Source of the DNA: Stappia sp. TSB10P1A
GTDB lineage: Bacteria > Pseudomonadota > Alphaproteobacteria > Rhizobiales > Stappiaceae
Direction of reading: 5' to 3'
Length of the DNA stretch: 64,000 nucleotides
Assembly: GCF_900185725.1 (NCBI RefSeq)
Contig: NZ_FYAU01000024.1
Location: forward strand, 186,001 to 250,000
The translations under genes were made by a program, and so were the position numbers. The notes beneath the pieces were generated by a model, which worked only from the letters and a program-made list of their open reading frames with translations, was not told the origin of the DNA and ran no database searches. Of the stretch, positions 8,242 to 16,746 are shown piece after piece. Every line of letters begins with the position of its first letter. Position 1 is the stretch's first letter.

Positions 8242-11097
8242 TTACGGCAACTGGCTGCCCCGTTGTGCTGGCGCGGCGAGTTCCAGCGTCCAGGATGGAC
8301 GCGGTGCAGGGCGACCGATGAGATAGCCCTGCACGATGTCGCAGCCGAGATCCTCGAGAAACTGCAATTGAGCCAGTGTCTCGACGCCCTCCGCGACAGT
8401 GGTCATTCCGAGGCTGTGGGCAAGGCTGGCGATGGTGCGCACGATGGTCGCATCGTCCTCCGACAGGCCGATATTTCGCACGAAGGACTGATCGATCTTG
8501 AGCCGCGATACCGGAAACCGCTTGAGATGCGTGAGCGAGGCGTAGCCGGTCCCGAAATCATCGAGCGCCAGGCTGACACCGACGCGCCTGAGCTCGGCCA
8601 GGGTCTCGGCGATCCTCTCCACCGAGCGGTCGAGCAGGACGGTCTCCGTCACCTCGAATTCCAGTTGGTGCGGGCTTAGCCCGTGACGCGTCAGCGCCTC
8701 GGCGACATAGTCCGGAAAATGCGGATCCTTGAGCTGGGATGTCGCCAGGTTGACAGCGAGGTGACCCGGCTCCGGTCGCGTGCTGGCAACCGCGGCGAAA
8801 ACGGCAAAGGCCCGCTCCATGATCGCCCGGCCAAGCACGCCGCCGAGGCCGAAATCCTCGGCAATGCCGATGAACTCCAGCGGGCTGACCGCCTGGCCGG
8901 CATGCCGCCAGCGCGCCAGCACTTCGAAGCCGACGATGCTGCGGCTGCCAAGGTCGAGCTGCGGCTGGAACGCCACCTCGATCTCATCCGCCGCAATGGC
9001 TCCGCGCAGCGCCTCGCCCAACTCGTGCCGCCGCTCCAGCCGTCGGCGCAATTGCGGATTGAACAAGGTCCAGCCGTTCCGTCCCTGTGCCTTGGATTGG
9101 TAAAGTGCGATATCCGCGTTCTTGACGATATCGGCCGGAGTGCGGCCATCGGCCGGAAACAGCGTTACGCCCATCGAGATGCCCGGCCGCATCATCCGCT
9201 CCCCGAGCCGGACCCGAGCGGTCAGCGCCTTGTGCAGCTTCTGCGCCATGCGCTCGGCGGCAAGCTCGTCCGCAAGCCCCGTCAGCAACACGGCGAATTC
9301 GTCGCCGCCAAGCCTCGCGACAACATCGCCGCGCCGCACATGACGCCGCAGCCGCTGCGCCACCGCCCGCAGCAGGGCATCGCCCGCATCATGGCCGAGC
9401 GTGTCGTTGACCGACTTGAAATGGTCGAGATCGATGATGATGAAGGCACCAACCCGATCGCGCGGCCGATTGCCCTGCAGGGCCGTGTCGAGCTCGCGCA
9501 TCATCACCGAGCGATTGGCGAGCTGGGTCAGCCCGTCGGTTTCGGCCGTACGACGGATTGCCAGCTCCGCCTGCTTCAGGGCGGTGATGTCGGTGCGTAC
9601 CCCGACGATGGCGCCGCTCGACGAGCGCCGCTCGCTCACCTGCAGCCAACGCCCGTCCGACAGCAGCTGGATGCTCGGCTCGCTGGGCGGATCGCGATGC
9701 AGGGCGATGCGGTTGCGGATCCACGCTTCCCGCTGCTCCTCTGTCGCCCCCGGATCCATATACTGGCCGGCCATGACGCCGTGGCGCAGGATGTCCTCGA
9801 ACCGCGTCCCCTCCCGGATCAGCTTCGCCGACATCGCGTAGTAGTCGCGATAGGACCGATTGAACAGGATCAGCCGGTCATCCGCATCGAAGGCGGCAAT
9901 GGCGTCGGGAATGGTCTCGATGACATCGTGCAGCAGCGCCCGCGCCTCGACCAGTTCGGTCACATCCGTCTGAACCCCGACAAAGCCCTCCGGCTCGGCT
10001 CCCTGCCCATTGATCGGGCGGATGTCGAGGTCGAGCCAGTAGCGACGCCCGGTTTTCGCCTGGTTGAGCACCTGCACGCGCACGGCACGCCCTTCTCGAA
10101 CCGCCGCGCCCATCTCGCGCACGGTCGCAGGGTCGGTCTCGGGGCAGTGCAGAAGCTCTCCGGGCTTGCGCCCCAGAACCTCCGCCTCGGTATATCCAGT
10201 GAGCCGCTCGAAGGCCGGATTGACCCACAGAACCCGGCCGAACCGGTCACACACCACCACGGCGTTGTTGGTCGCCTTGATCACGATGTCCGAGCGCCGC
10301 AACTGCTCCGCCAGCCGCTCGCGCCGGGTGACGTCGCGCGTGACACCGCGATAACCGAGGAACCGGCCGTCGGGCAGAAATCTCGGCCGGCCGCTGACCT
10401 CGGCCCAGAGAGGCCGCCCGTCGCCACGAAAGGTGCGGAACACGAAACTGGCGATCGGTTCGCGGCGCGCGACCGTTTCGACATAGCTGCGCCAGAGAGC
10501 ATCGGTGGCGGGATCCGCGTCGGCGACCTCCCAACGGGTGCGGCCGATCCAGTCCTGGAAGTCGAGGCCGAGCCTGCCGCCGTCCCCCATCACGCTGGTG
10601 AAGCGATGCTCCTCATCGGTCTCCCAGACCCAGTCCGAGGACACGGCAACGAATTCCGCCAGCCGTTCGTGCGCCTCGTTGAGCCGGCGCACCGCATCCG
10701 TGCGGGCGGTCTGGTCCACCGACACGCCGACACCGCCGACGATCACCCCGTCGACCAGAACCGGCTCGATGGAGGTCTCGGAGGCGATGCGGCCCAACGG
10801 GGTCTGCATCTCGCGGCTGTAATGGATGCGTTCGCCGGCGATCACCTTCAGGTGGAGTTCGGTCCAGGCCTTGCCTTCTTCGGGGCCGAGCCCGGCCTCG
10901 CTCGGCAGCAGGCCGATGGCGACCCCATGGGTCTCCCGATCGATCCGGTTCTGGAAGATGTAACGCCCGCTGCGATCGAAGATCCATGCCGGATGAGGAA
11001 GACAGTCGAGCACGGCGGTCAGACCGCGCGTGCTGTCAAGGATCCCGGCCTCTCTCAACGAGGCCGGATCGGAAGAGGAGCTGCTCCGATCCATCAC
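8242..11097 (-). CDS. Multi-PAS GGDEF/EAL c-di-GMP signalling protein
   Basis: The 951-residue protein has about four PAS/PAC sensory domains in the first 510 residues (for example LPHPAWIFDRSGRYIF, VVVCDRFGRVLWVNP and IPDAIAAFDADDRLIL). A GGDEF domain follows with an intact GGDEF at 597-601 and an RxxD inhibitory site (RRGD) five residues before it. The C-terminal EAL domain has EVL (725-727) in place of EAL but keeps the catalytic glutamate, and it has DDFGTGYASL and EGVET. It could both make and degrade cyclic di-GMP, with PAS input deciding the balance. No transmembrane segment is evident, so it is probably cytoplasmic. It is a single gene with a 442-bp divergent gap to the next operon. 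Confidence 0.95.
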   Translation of the reverse strand: MMDRSSSSSDPASLREAGILDSTRGLTAVLDCLPHPAWIFDRSGRYIFQNRIDRETHGVAIGLLPSEAGLGPEEGKAWTELHLKVIAGERIHYSREMQTPLGRIASETSIEPVLVDGVIVGGVGVSVDQTARTDAVRRLNEAHERLAEFVAVSSDWVWETDEEHRFTSVMGDGGRLGLDFQDWIGRTRWEVADADPATDALWRSYVETVARREPIASFVFRTFRGDGRPLWAEVSGRPRFLPDGRFLGYRGVTRDVTRRERLAEQLRRSDIVIKATNNAVVVCDRFGRVLWVNPAFERLTGYTEAEVLGRKPGELLHCPETDPATVREMGAAVREGRAVRVQVLNQAKTGRRYWLDLDIRPINGQGAEPEGFVGVQTDVTELVEARALLHDVIETIPDAIAAFDADDRLILFNRSYRDYYAMSAKLIREGTRFEDILRHGVMAGQYMDPGATEEQREAWIRNRIALHRDPPSEPSIQLLSDGRWLQVSERRSSSGAIVGVRTDITALKQAELAIRRTAETDGLTQLANRSVMMRELDTALQGNRPRDRVGAFIIIDLDHFKSVNDTLGHDAGDALLRAVAQRLRRHVRRGDVVARLGGDEFAVLLTGLADELAAERMAQKLHKALTARVRLGERMMRPGISMGVTLFPADGRTPADIVKNADIALYQSKAQGRNGWTLFNPQLRRRLERRHELGEALRGAIAADEIEVAFQPQLDLGSRSIVGFEVLARWRHAGQAVSPLEFIGIAEDFGLGGVLGRAIMERAFAVFAAVASTRPEPGHLAVNLATSQLKDPHFPDYVAEALTRHGLSPHQLEFEVTETVLLDRSVERIAETLAELRRVGVSLALDDFGTGYASLTHLKRFPVSRLKIDQSFVRNIGLSEDDATIVRTIASLAHSLGMTTVAEGVETLAQLQFLEDLGCDIVQGYLIGRPAPRPSWTLELAAPAQRGSQLP

Positions 11098-11513
11098 CCG
11101 TTCCGTCCAGCGAGGGCAACCGAAACGGGCCTTCGCCTCAGATCAACCCTGCGGGCCGGCCTCGCGGAAAGCCCTCCCCGGCACAACCACGCTCTCGACC
11201 CCCACCGCCAAGGCCCGCCAGCCGTTCCGGCGCGGCAACCCATGCTGCGAATCGCTCCCGTTCGAAGGTTGCATGACGTCGCGGATTCTCAAAGCCTCAA
11301 CTGACATCGCGACCGCGCAGATCCGAACCTGGTGCCGTCGAGCCCGCGATCAACCCCGATCGATCGCTGAGCGTCATCTCGCCGTTACACAGCCCCCGTA
11401 TCAGTCGCCTTGCAAACGCCGATGCGCGTTGCAGCGTCACGCGGCCCACGACCCGAGGCTAGAAAATGCGAAACCCGTTCCAGCGGACAACAGCACCCGG
11501 CTCGCGCCCTACG
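11098..11513. other. Divergent intergenic region between c-di-GMP gene and second ABC operon
   Basis: About 416 bases hold no recognisable gene. Promoters for both divergent transcription units must lie here. I cannot identify a confident -35/-10 pair. The operator-like palindrome at 11514-11529 lies at its right edge. Confidence 0.45.
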
Positions 11514-11529
11514 TTGCACACCTGTGCAA
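11514..11529. promoter_or_regulatory. Perfect palindrome, candidate operator of the operon's LacI-type regulator
   Basis: TTGCACA-CC-TGTGCAA is a 16-bp inverted repeat with 7-bp perfect arms and a 2-bp centre. Size and symmetry suit a LacI-family dimer. It ends 10 bases before the ATG of the ABC ATPase gene, so a bound repressor would block transcription or ribosome loading. The operon's last gene encodes a LacI-family protein, the obvious candidate ligand. This pairing is inference. Confidence 0.55.
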
Positions 11530-11539
11530 TGAGCAGAAA

Positions 11540-12694
11540 ATGACGCCGCAGGGGTTTCTGACCATCACCGACCTCTCCGCGGGCTATGGCACCACGCGCG
11601 TGCTCGACCGCCTCGACCTGGCGATCGTCAAGGGCGAGTTCGTCGCGCTGCTCGGCTCGTCGGGATGTGGCAAGACCACATTGCTGCGCGCCATCGCCGG
11701 CTTCGTGAAGCCCTCCGCCGGCAGCATTTCCGTCAACGGTACGGACGTGACGCGCCAGCCGCCGGACAAGCGCGGCATGGCGCTGGTCTTCCAGTCCTAT
11801 GCCTTGTGGCCGCATATGACCGTGGCGCAGAACATCGGCTATGGGCTCAAGCTGCGCGGTCGGTCGAAGGCCGAGATCGCCCGGCGGGTCGGCGAGCTGG
11901 AAGACCTTCTTGGTCTGGCGGGCCTGGGCCAGCGCAAGCCCGGAGCCCTGTCGGGCGGCCAGCGCCAGCGCGTTGCGCTCGGCCGGGCGCTGGCGATCGA
12001 CCCGCAGATCCTGCTGCTCGACGAGCCGCTGTCCAATCTCGACGCCCGCATCCGCCTCAAGGTGCGCCACGACATCAGCGCGCTGCAGAAGCGTCTCGGC
12101 ATCACCGCAGTGCATGTCACCCACGACCGCGAGGAGGCCATGGTGATGGCCGACCGCATCGTCATTCTCGACCGTGGCCGCATCGCCCAGCAGGGCACCC
12201 CGCAGGCGCTCTACAACCGCCCCGCCTCACCCTTCGTCGCCGCCTTCATGGGCGCGGAAAACCGGATCGACCTGACCGGGCGGATCATCGCCGACCGGGT
12301 GGAGATCGCGGCCGGCCCGAACAATGCACCAGCCGATCTGCCACGGGATGGGCGCCCGCTCGCCGATGGCCCTCTGGAAGCGCGGTTCCGCGCCGAAGCC
12401 GCAGCCATCGTGGCGGGCGAGAGCGACGGCAACCCGGCCCGAGACGCGCTGGACCTGCCCGGCAGGATCGAGGCGGCAAGCTATCCCGGCGGCGCCTGGC
12501 GCCACTCCGTACGGGTCGGCGACGAAGTGCTGCTCGTCGACAGCCCGACCCCCTTCGCGCTCGGCGCAGCGGTGCGCATCCGCATCCCGGCCGAAGCGCT
12601 CTTCCTCTTCGTCCGGCAGAGCAATCCTGCCGACCCCGAAGGCTCCTTGAGCGACGGCACCACGGGCCGCGTCCTGGAAGCATCCGAGACTTGA
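11540..12694 (+). CDS. ABC transporter ATP-binding protein (PotA/FbpC-like, with TOBE region)
   Basis: The 384-residue ATPase has Walker A GSSGCGKTTLL, the Q-loop FQSYALWPHMTV, signature [15 protein letters not shown], Walker B ILLLDEPLSNLDA and the H-loop VTHDREEA. About 130 C-terminal residues are TOBE-like, as in spermidine/putrescine, ferric and sugar-phosphate importers. It energises the two permeases encoded downstream. The frame is open far upstream, but MTPQGFLTITDL at 11540 aligns with family N-termini. There is no strong Shine-Dalgarno before it, and the palindrome at 11514-11529 occupies that position. The substrate is not identifiable. Confidence 0.92.
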   Translation: MTPQGFLTITDLSAGYGTTRVLDRLDLAIVKGEFVALLGSSGCGKTTLLRAIAGFVKPSAGSISVNGTDVTRQPPDKRGMALVFQSYALWPHMTVAQNIGYGLKLRGRSKAEIARRVGELEDLLGLAGLGQRKPGALSGGQRQRVALGRALAIDPQILLLDEPLSNLDARIRLKVRHDISALQKRLGITAVHVTHDREEAMVMADRIVILDRGRIAQQGTPQALYNRPASPFVAAFMGAENRIDLTGRIIADRVEIAAGPNNAPADLPRDGRPLADGPLEARFRAEAAAIVAGESDGNPARDALDLPGRIEAASYPGGAWRHSVRVGDEVLLVDSPTPFALGAAVRIRIPAEALFLFVRQSNPADPEGSLSDGTTGRVLEASET

Positions 12695-12727
12695 ACGTCC
12701 ATGATGTCTAGAAAGCGGAGTAGCGAC

Positions 12728-13864
12728 ATGAGGAAACTTCTTTCGGCGACGCTGGTGCTGGGCCTTGCGTCCACGCCGGTGACGGCGGCCGAGCTCACCG
12801 TGATCACGGCCGGCGACCAGAACATGGTCGACTACATCAACGAGTATCTCGGGCCGCTCTTCGAGGAGCAGAACCCGGGCCACACCGTACGCGCCGTCGG
12901 CACCGGACCCGGCGACGCCGGCTCGCAGAAGATTCTGGAGCGCTTTGAAGCCCAGAAGCAGGCCGGCAGCACGGTCTGGGACACGGATGTTGCCGTCGTG
13001 CACGAGAAGTTCGCGGGCCCGATGGTCTCCGGCGGCTATCTCGAGGCCTATCGCGACACCATCTCCACCGGCAAGCTGGTGACGCGGACGAACGCCGATA
13101 TGGCGCTCGGCGCGAGCGTCAAGGGCTATGTCATGCCGATGTTCAACAGCCAGACCGCGCTTGCCTACAACCCCGCGCTGCTGCCCAATCCGCCGAAGAG
13201 CTACGAGGAACTCGCGGCTTGGGTGAAGGAGAATCCCAAGCAGTTCGGCTATAACGGCATCAAGGGCGGCGCCTCGGGCGTCAGCTTCGTCATGGGCTGG
13301 ATCTACGCCTTCGGCGACGGCGATGCCAGCAAGCTGATGAACGGCCCGTTCGAGGAGGCGGAGACCAAGAAGTGGGATGCCGCCTTCGACAGCCTGAAGG
13401 CGTTCACCCAGAACGCCACGCTGACCCCGGGCAATGCCGGAACTCTCGACCTGCTGTCGCGCGGCGAGATCGCCATCGGTCCGGTCTGGGTCGACATGTT
13501 CTACTCCTGGCAGGCCAACGGCCAGTTGCCGCCCGAGTTCAAGCTGCTCCTGCCGGCGCCCGGCATGCCCGGCCAGCCGATGCACTACGTGATCCCGGCC
13601 AAGGCCCCGAACAAGGAACTGGCGGAGAAGTTCGTCGAACTCGCCACCAGCCCCAAGGTCCAGGCCGAAGGCATCGTCAAGCGCTTCAACTGGTATCCGG
13701 GCATCGACGCCCAGCATGTGCAGGCCGAACTCGACGCCGAAACCTGGAACAAGCTGTTCACCGATGTGACGCCGGAAGACCTCGCCAGCTATGGCAAGCC
13801 CTTCCCGATCGCGCCCTACAACAACGCGATCCTGGAAGCCTACGAGGCCAAGGCCGCGAACTGA
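12728..13864 (+). CDS. ABC transporter periplasmic substrate-binding protein (family 1)
   Basis: The 378-residue secreted protein has a clear Sec signal, MRKLLSATLVLGLAS then VTAAE, cleaved after about residue 20. The rest is an extracellular solute-binding protein of the iron/polyamine/thiamine type (PBP2 fold), with segments such as MPMFNSQTALAYNP and VIPAKAPNKELAEKFV typical of the hinge and C-terminal lobe. I chose the ATG at 12728 because GCGGAG precedes it and the signal peptide starts there; an ATG 27 nt earlier is less likely. It lies between the ATPase and permease genes. Ligand unknown. Confidence 0.92.
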   Translation: MRKLLSATLVLGLASTPVTAAELTVITAGDQNMVDYINEYLGPLFEEQNPGHTVRAVGTGPGDAGSQKILERFEAQKQAGSTVWDTDVAVVHEKFAGPMVSGGYLEAYRDTISTGKLVTRTNADMALGASVKGYVMPMFNSQTALAYNPALLPNPPKSYEELAAWVKENPKQFGYNGIKGGASGVSFVMGWIYAFGDGDASKLMNGPFEEAETKKWDAAFDSLKAFTQNATLTPGNAGTLDLLSRGEIAIGPVWVDMFYSWQANGQLPPEFKLLLPAPGMPGQPMHYVIPAKAPNKELAEKFVELATSPKVQAEGIVKRFNWYPGIDAQHVQAELDAETWNKLFTDVTPEDLASYGKPFPIAPYNNAILEAYEAKAAN

Positions 13865-13882
13865 TACCGACCTGACCGCAAA

Positions 13883-13907
13883 GGCCGTCCGGACCCTCCG
13901 GACGGCC
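13883..13907 (+). repeat. Intercistronic stem-loop after the binding-protein gene
   Basis: An 11-bp perfect stem (13883-13893 with 13897-13907, arm GGCCGTCCGGA) closes a 3-nt loop, 18 bases after the binding-protein stop and 20 bases before the first permease. There is no U-tract. It has the same position as the hairpin in the first ABC operon and probably gives extra stability to the binding-protein mRNA. Confidence 0.65.
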
Positions 13908-13927
13908 GCCACCGGACCGACGCCGCC

Positions 13928-14749
13928 ATGCCAAGACGCCTGCTCGGACTGCTTCTCGTCCTGCCCGCCCTGACGGTGATCCTGTTCCTGTTCGTGCTGC
14001 CGCTCACCCTCTCGGTGGTCGGCGCCTTCGAGACCGAAGCAGGCTACGGGCTGGGCAATTTCACGAAGTCCTTCGCGCTCTACAGTTCCGACATCCTCTT
14101 CACGGTGGTGATCGTCAGCCTGTCCACCTGTCTGATCGGGCTCTTCTCCATCGCCATTGGCGGCTACCTGACGCTCGGCGAGAATCCGCGCGCCGTCGCG
14201 ATCCTGCGCTGGCTGTATCGCTGGCCGCTGTTCATTCCTTTCATCGTCGTCGGTCAGGTGCTGCGCACCTTCCTCGCCAAGAACGGGTTGATGAACAATA
14301 TTCTCGTCGGTGCTGGCCTCATCACGCCGCTGCAGGCGGTGAGCTTCCTCGACTGGCGCGGCATCGTCATCGCCTTCGTCTGGAAGCAGACGCCCTTCGT
14401 GACCCTGCTGCTCGCCGGGGCCATGGCCTCGGTCGACCGCGGCACCATCGAGGCGGCTCGCAATCTCGGCGCATCGCGGCTCCGCATCCTGATCGAGATT
14501 CTCGTGCCGCAGGTCGCCACCACCTTGATGGTCGGACTGGTCCTGTCCTTCGTCACCATGATGTCCGTGCTCTCCGTGCCGCTGATGATCAACGCCCAGT
14601 CGCCGACCATGCTGACCGCCGACATTGCCTTCCGCATCAATGCCTATGGCGACTATGGCGTGGCCAATGCGCTCGGCCTGATCTCGCTCGCCGCGACGGC
14701 CTGCGTCGCCTGGTTCTATCTGCGCCAGAGCATGAGGGAGCGCGGATGA
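13928..14749 (+). CDS. ABC transporter permease 1 (PotB/CysT-like)
   Basis: The 273-residue inner-membrane protein has about six helices, starting with the leucine-rich LLGLLLVLPALTVILFLFVL. The EAA loop is IEAARNLGASRLRILIEILV, followed by PQVATTLMVGLVLSF. This is the binding-protein-dependent permease fold that couples to the upstream ATPase. It forms a heterodimer with the next gene, with which it overlaps by 4 bp (ATGA), indicating coupled translation. Confidence 0.92.
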   Translation: MPRRLLGLLLVLPALTVILFLFVLPLTLSVVGAFETEAGYGLGNFTKSFALYSSDILFTVVIVSLSTCLIGLFSIAIGGYLTLGENPRAVAILRWLYRWPLFIPFIVVGQVLRTFLAKNGLMNNILVGAGLITPLQAVSFLDWRGIVIAFVWKQTPFVTLLLAGAMASVDRGTIEAARNLGASRLRILIEILVPQVATTLMVGLVLSFVTMMSVLSVPLMINAQSPTMLTADIAFRINAYGDYGVANALGLISLAATACVAWFYLRQSMRERG

Positions 14750-15600
14750 CCGCCCCGTCGACCACACCCCGTGCGCCGCTCCGCCCCGCGGGTATCCGCC
14801 TCGATCTGTGGTGGGTGCCGCGCGCCGTCGTGCTCGGCCTGCTGGCCTTCATCATCTTCGGTCCGCTGACCAACCTCGTCCTGTGGACCGTCGCCGAACG
14901 CTGGTACTTCCCGCATGCGCTGCCGCTGGAATACGGCTTCAGCTACTGGCAACGGGTGTTCTCGCCGCGCGGCAACGCCATGGAGTCGCTCGCCAACAGC
15001 GTGCTGGTGGCAAGCCTCACCGTGGTGCTGGCCCTCGCGCTGGCAGTGCCTGCCGGTTATGCGCTGGCCCGTCTGCGCCTGCCCTTCCGGGCCCTGATCC
15101 TGCTCGCCTTCCTGATTCCGCAGGCCTTTCCCAACCTGCCGGTCTACGTCAACATCGCCCGGCTCTTCTACCAGATCGGCCTCAACGGTACGGTCGCCGG
15201 CGTTGTGCTGGTGCATGTCACCCATGGGCTGGTCTATGCGGTGTGGATCGCCACTGCCGCCTTCTCCGCCGTAGACCAGGAATTGGAACAGGCGGCCCGC
15301 TCGCTCGGCGCCGGCGCCTTCCGCGCGTTTCGGGACGTGACCCTGCCGCTCGCCGCCCCCGGGCTGCTGGCCAGCGCGATCTTCGTGTTCCTGGAATCGC
15401 TCGACGAGTTCACCGGCAGCTATTTCGTCGGCGCTCCCGACGTCAATCTGCTGCCCCTGCTGCTGTACACTGCCGGGGCCGGCGGCAACTATCAGGTGGC
15501 ATCGATCACGGCGCTGTTGCTCCTGATCCCGTCCATTGCTTTCATGCTCGTCGTCGAGCGATTCCTCAGATCCGACGTGCTGTCGAAGGTTGGCCATTGA
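14746..15600 (+). CDS. ABC transporter permease 2 (PotC-like)
   Basis: The 284-residue membrane protein has an N-terminal helix (VVLGLLAFIIFGPLTNLVLW) and five further helices, with the EAA loop LEQAARSLGAGAFRAFRDVT. It is the second half of the transporter channel. It overlaps the preceding permease by 4 bp and the following regulator by 4 bp (TTGA), so the three are translationally coupled. Confidence 0.92.
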   Translation: MTAPSTTPRAPLRPAGIRLDLWWVPRAVVLGLLAFIIFGPLTNLVLWTVAERWYFPHALPLEYGFSYWQRVFSPRGNAMESLANSVLVASLTVVLALALAVPAGYALARLRLPFRALILLAFLIPQAFPNLPVYVNIARLFYQIGLNGTVAGVVLVHVTHGLVYAVWIATAAFSAVDQELEQAARSLGAGAFRAFRDVTLPLAAPGLLASAIFVFLESLDEFTGSYFVGAPDVNLLPLLLYTAGAGGNYQVASITALLLLIPSIAFMLVVERFLRSDVLSKVGH

Positions 15601-16634
15601 AACAGGATCAGGGTGACAAGACCCCCGCGCGGCGCTTTATCAGCGCGCAGCAGGTGGCAGAGAAGGCCGGCGTCTCCCGCTCGGCCGTCTCTCGCGCGTT
15701 CACGCCCGGCGCCAGCATCGCACCCGAGACCCGAGAAAAGGTCATGCAGGCGGCGGCCGAACTCGGCTACCAGGTCAACGATCTGGCCCGCGGCCTGCTC
15801 GCCAACCGCAGCCGCCTCGTCGGGCTGATCGTCACCCGGCCCGAAGTGGGCTTTCGTGCCCACCTCGTTTCCGCCCTCACCCGGGCGCTGATCCTGCGCG
15901 GCAGCGTGCCGTTGATCATCAACACCGGCAGTCTGGAGCAGGAATTGCAGGCAGCCCAGAACGCCCTCTTCGGCTATCGCGCGGCCGCGACCATCATCCT
16001 GTCGGGCTCGCCGCCCGCATCTTTCGTCGACCTTGCCCGGCGCAACGGCCAGCCGCTGATCATGATCGGCCGCTCCGAGCCGGACTGCGATCATGTCCGC
16101 ATCGACAATTCCGGAGCCGCCTGCACGGCTGCCCGGCTCTTCGTCGAGCGCGGCTTCACCCGGCTGGCGCTGGCTGGCGTCACCTCCGCCACGCCAAGCC
16201 TGGTGGAACGCGAGAACGCCTTCACCAACGAGGCACGGAGCCTCGGCGCCAGCGTTATCCGCGCGCATGGCCAGGAGGCGGACTATGCCGGCGGTCAGGA
16301 CGCAGCCGACGCGCTGTTTGCCGGAAATCGCCCGGACGGGCGGCCCGAAGCGGTCTTCTGCGTCAACGATCTCGTCGCCATCGGTCTGATGGACCGGGCA
16401 CGCGGTCGCTTCGGTCTCGACATCCCACGCGACCTGGCGGTGATCGGCTTCGACGATATTCCCGAAGCCTCCTGGGACGCCTACCGGCTCAGCACCTTCC
16501 GGCAGGATCCCGAAAAGATGGCCGAGGGCGCCGTCGGCCATCTGGAACGCCGCCTGGCCGACCCGGAGGCGCCGCCCTCTACCCTGAGGTTGGACGCCAT
16601 CTTCGTGGAACGCTCGACGACACCGACGCGTTGA
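15597..16634 (+). CDS. LacI-family transcriptional regulator
   Basis: The 345-residue protein has an N-terminal LacI helix-turn-helix, VAEKAGVSRSAVSRAF, and hinge helix (VNDLARGLLANRSRLVGLIV). A periplasmic-binding-protein-like effector domain follows, with the FCVNDLVAIGLM and DLAVIGFDDIPEA signatures. The start is TTG at 15597, overlapping the permease stop and preceded by GAAGG; no ATG fits. It is the last gene of the transporter operon and probably senses the imported solute, repressing the operon through the palindrome at 11514-11529. Confidence 0.92.
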   Translation: MKQDQGDKTPARRFISAQQVAEKAGVSRSAVSRAFTPGASIAPETREKVMQAAAELGYQVNDLARGLLANRSRLVGLIVTRPEVGFRAHLVSALTRALILRGSVPLIINTGSLEQELQAAQNALFGYRAAATIILSGSPPASFVDLARRNGQPLIMIGRSEPDCDHVRIDNSGAACTAARLFVERGFTRLALAGVTSATPSLVERENAFTNEARSLGASVIRAHGQEADYAGGQDAADALFAGNRPDGRPEAVFCVNDLVAIGLMDRARGRFGLDIPRDLAVIGFDDIPEASWDAYRLSTFRQDPEKMAEGAVGHLERRLADPEAPPSTLRLDAIFVERSTTPTR

Positions 16635-16746
16635 CCCGTCAGCCCGCCGTCCCGGCCGGCCGGGTCTGCCGCCGAAGGCGGAAAGATGCTACCTGCAGAG
16701 ACCACGCCTCGGCGGAAGCATGTTTCACCATACGGAGGACGACATC

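Noticed and set aside
8683-11304. 873-codon open frame on the plus strand
   Set aside because: It is antisense to the PAS/GGDEF/EAL gene and shows no domain.
12227-14767. 846-codon open frame on the minus strand
   Set aside because: It is antisense to the ABC ATPase, binding-protein and permease genes, which have clear motifs. High GC leaves such frames open by chance; the encoded protein is low-complexity (G, H, R, D-rich) with no known domain.
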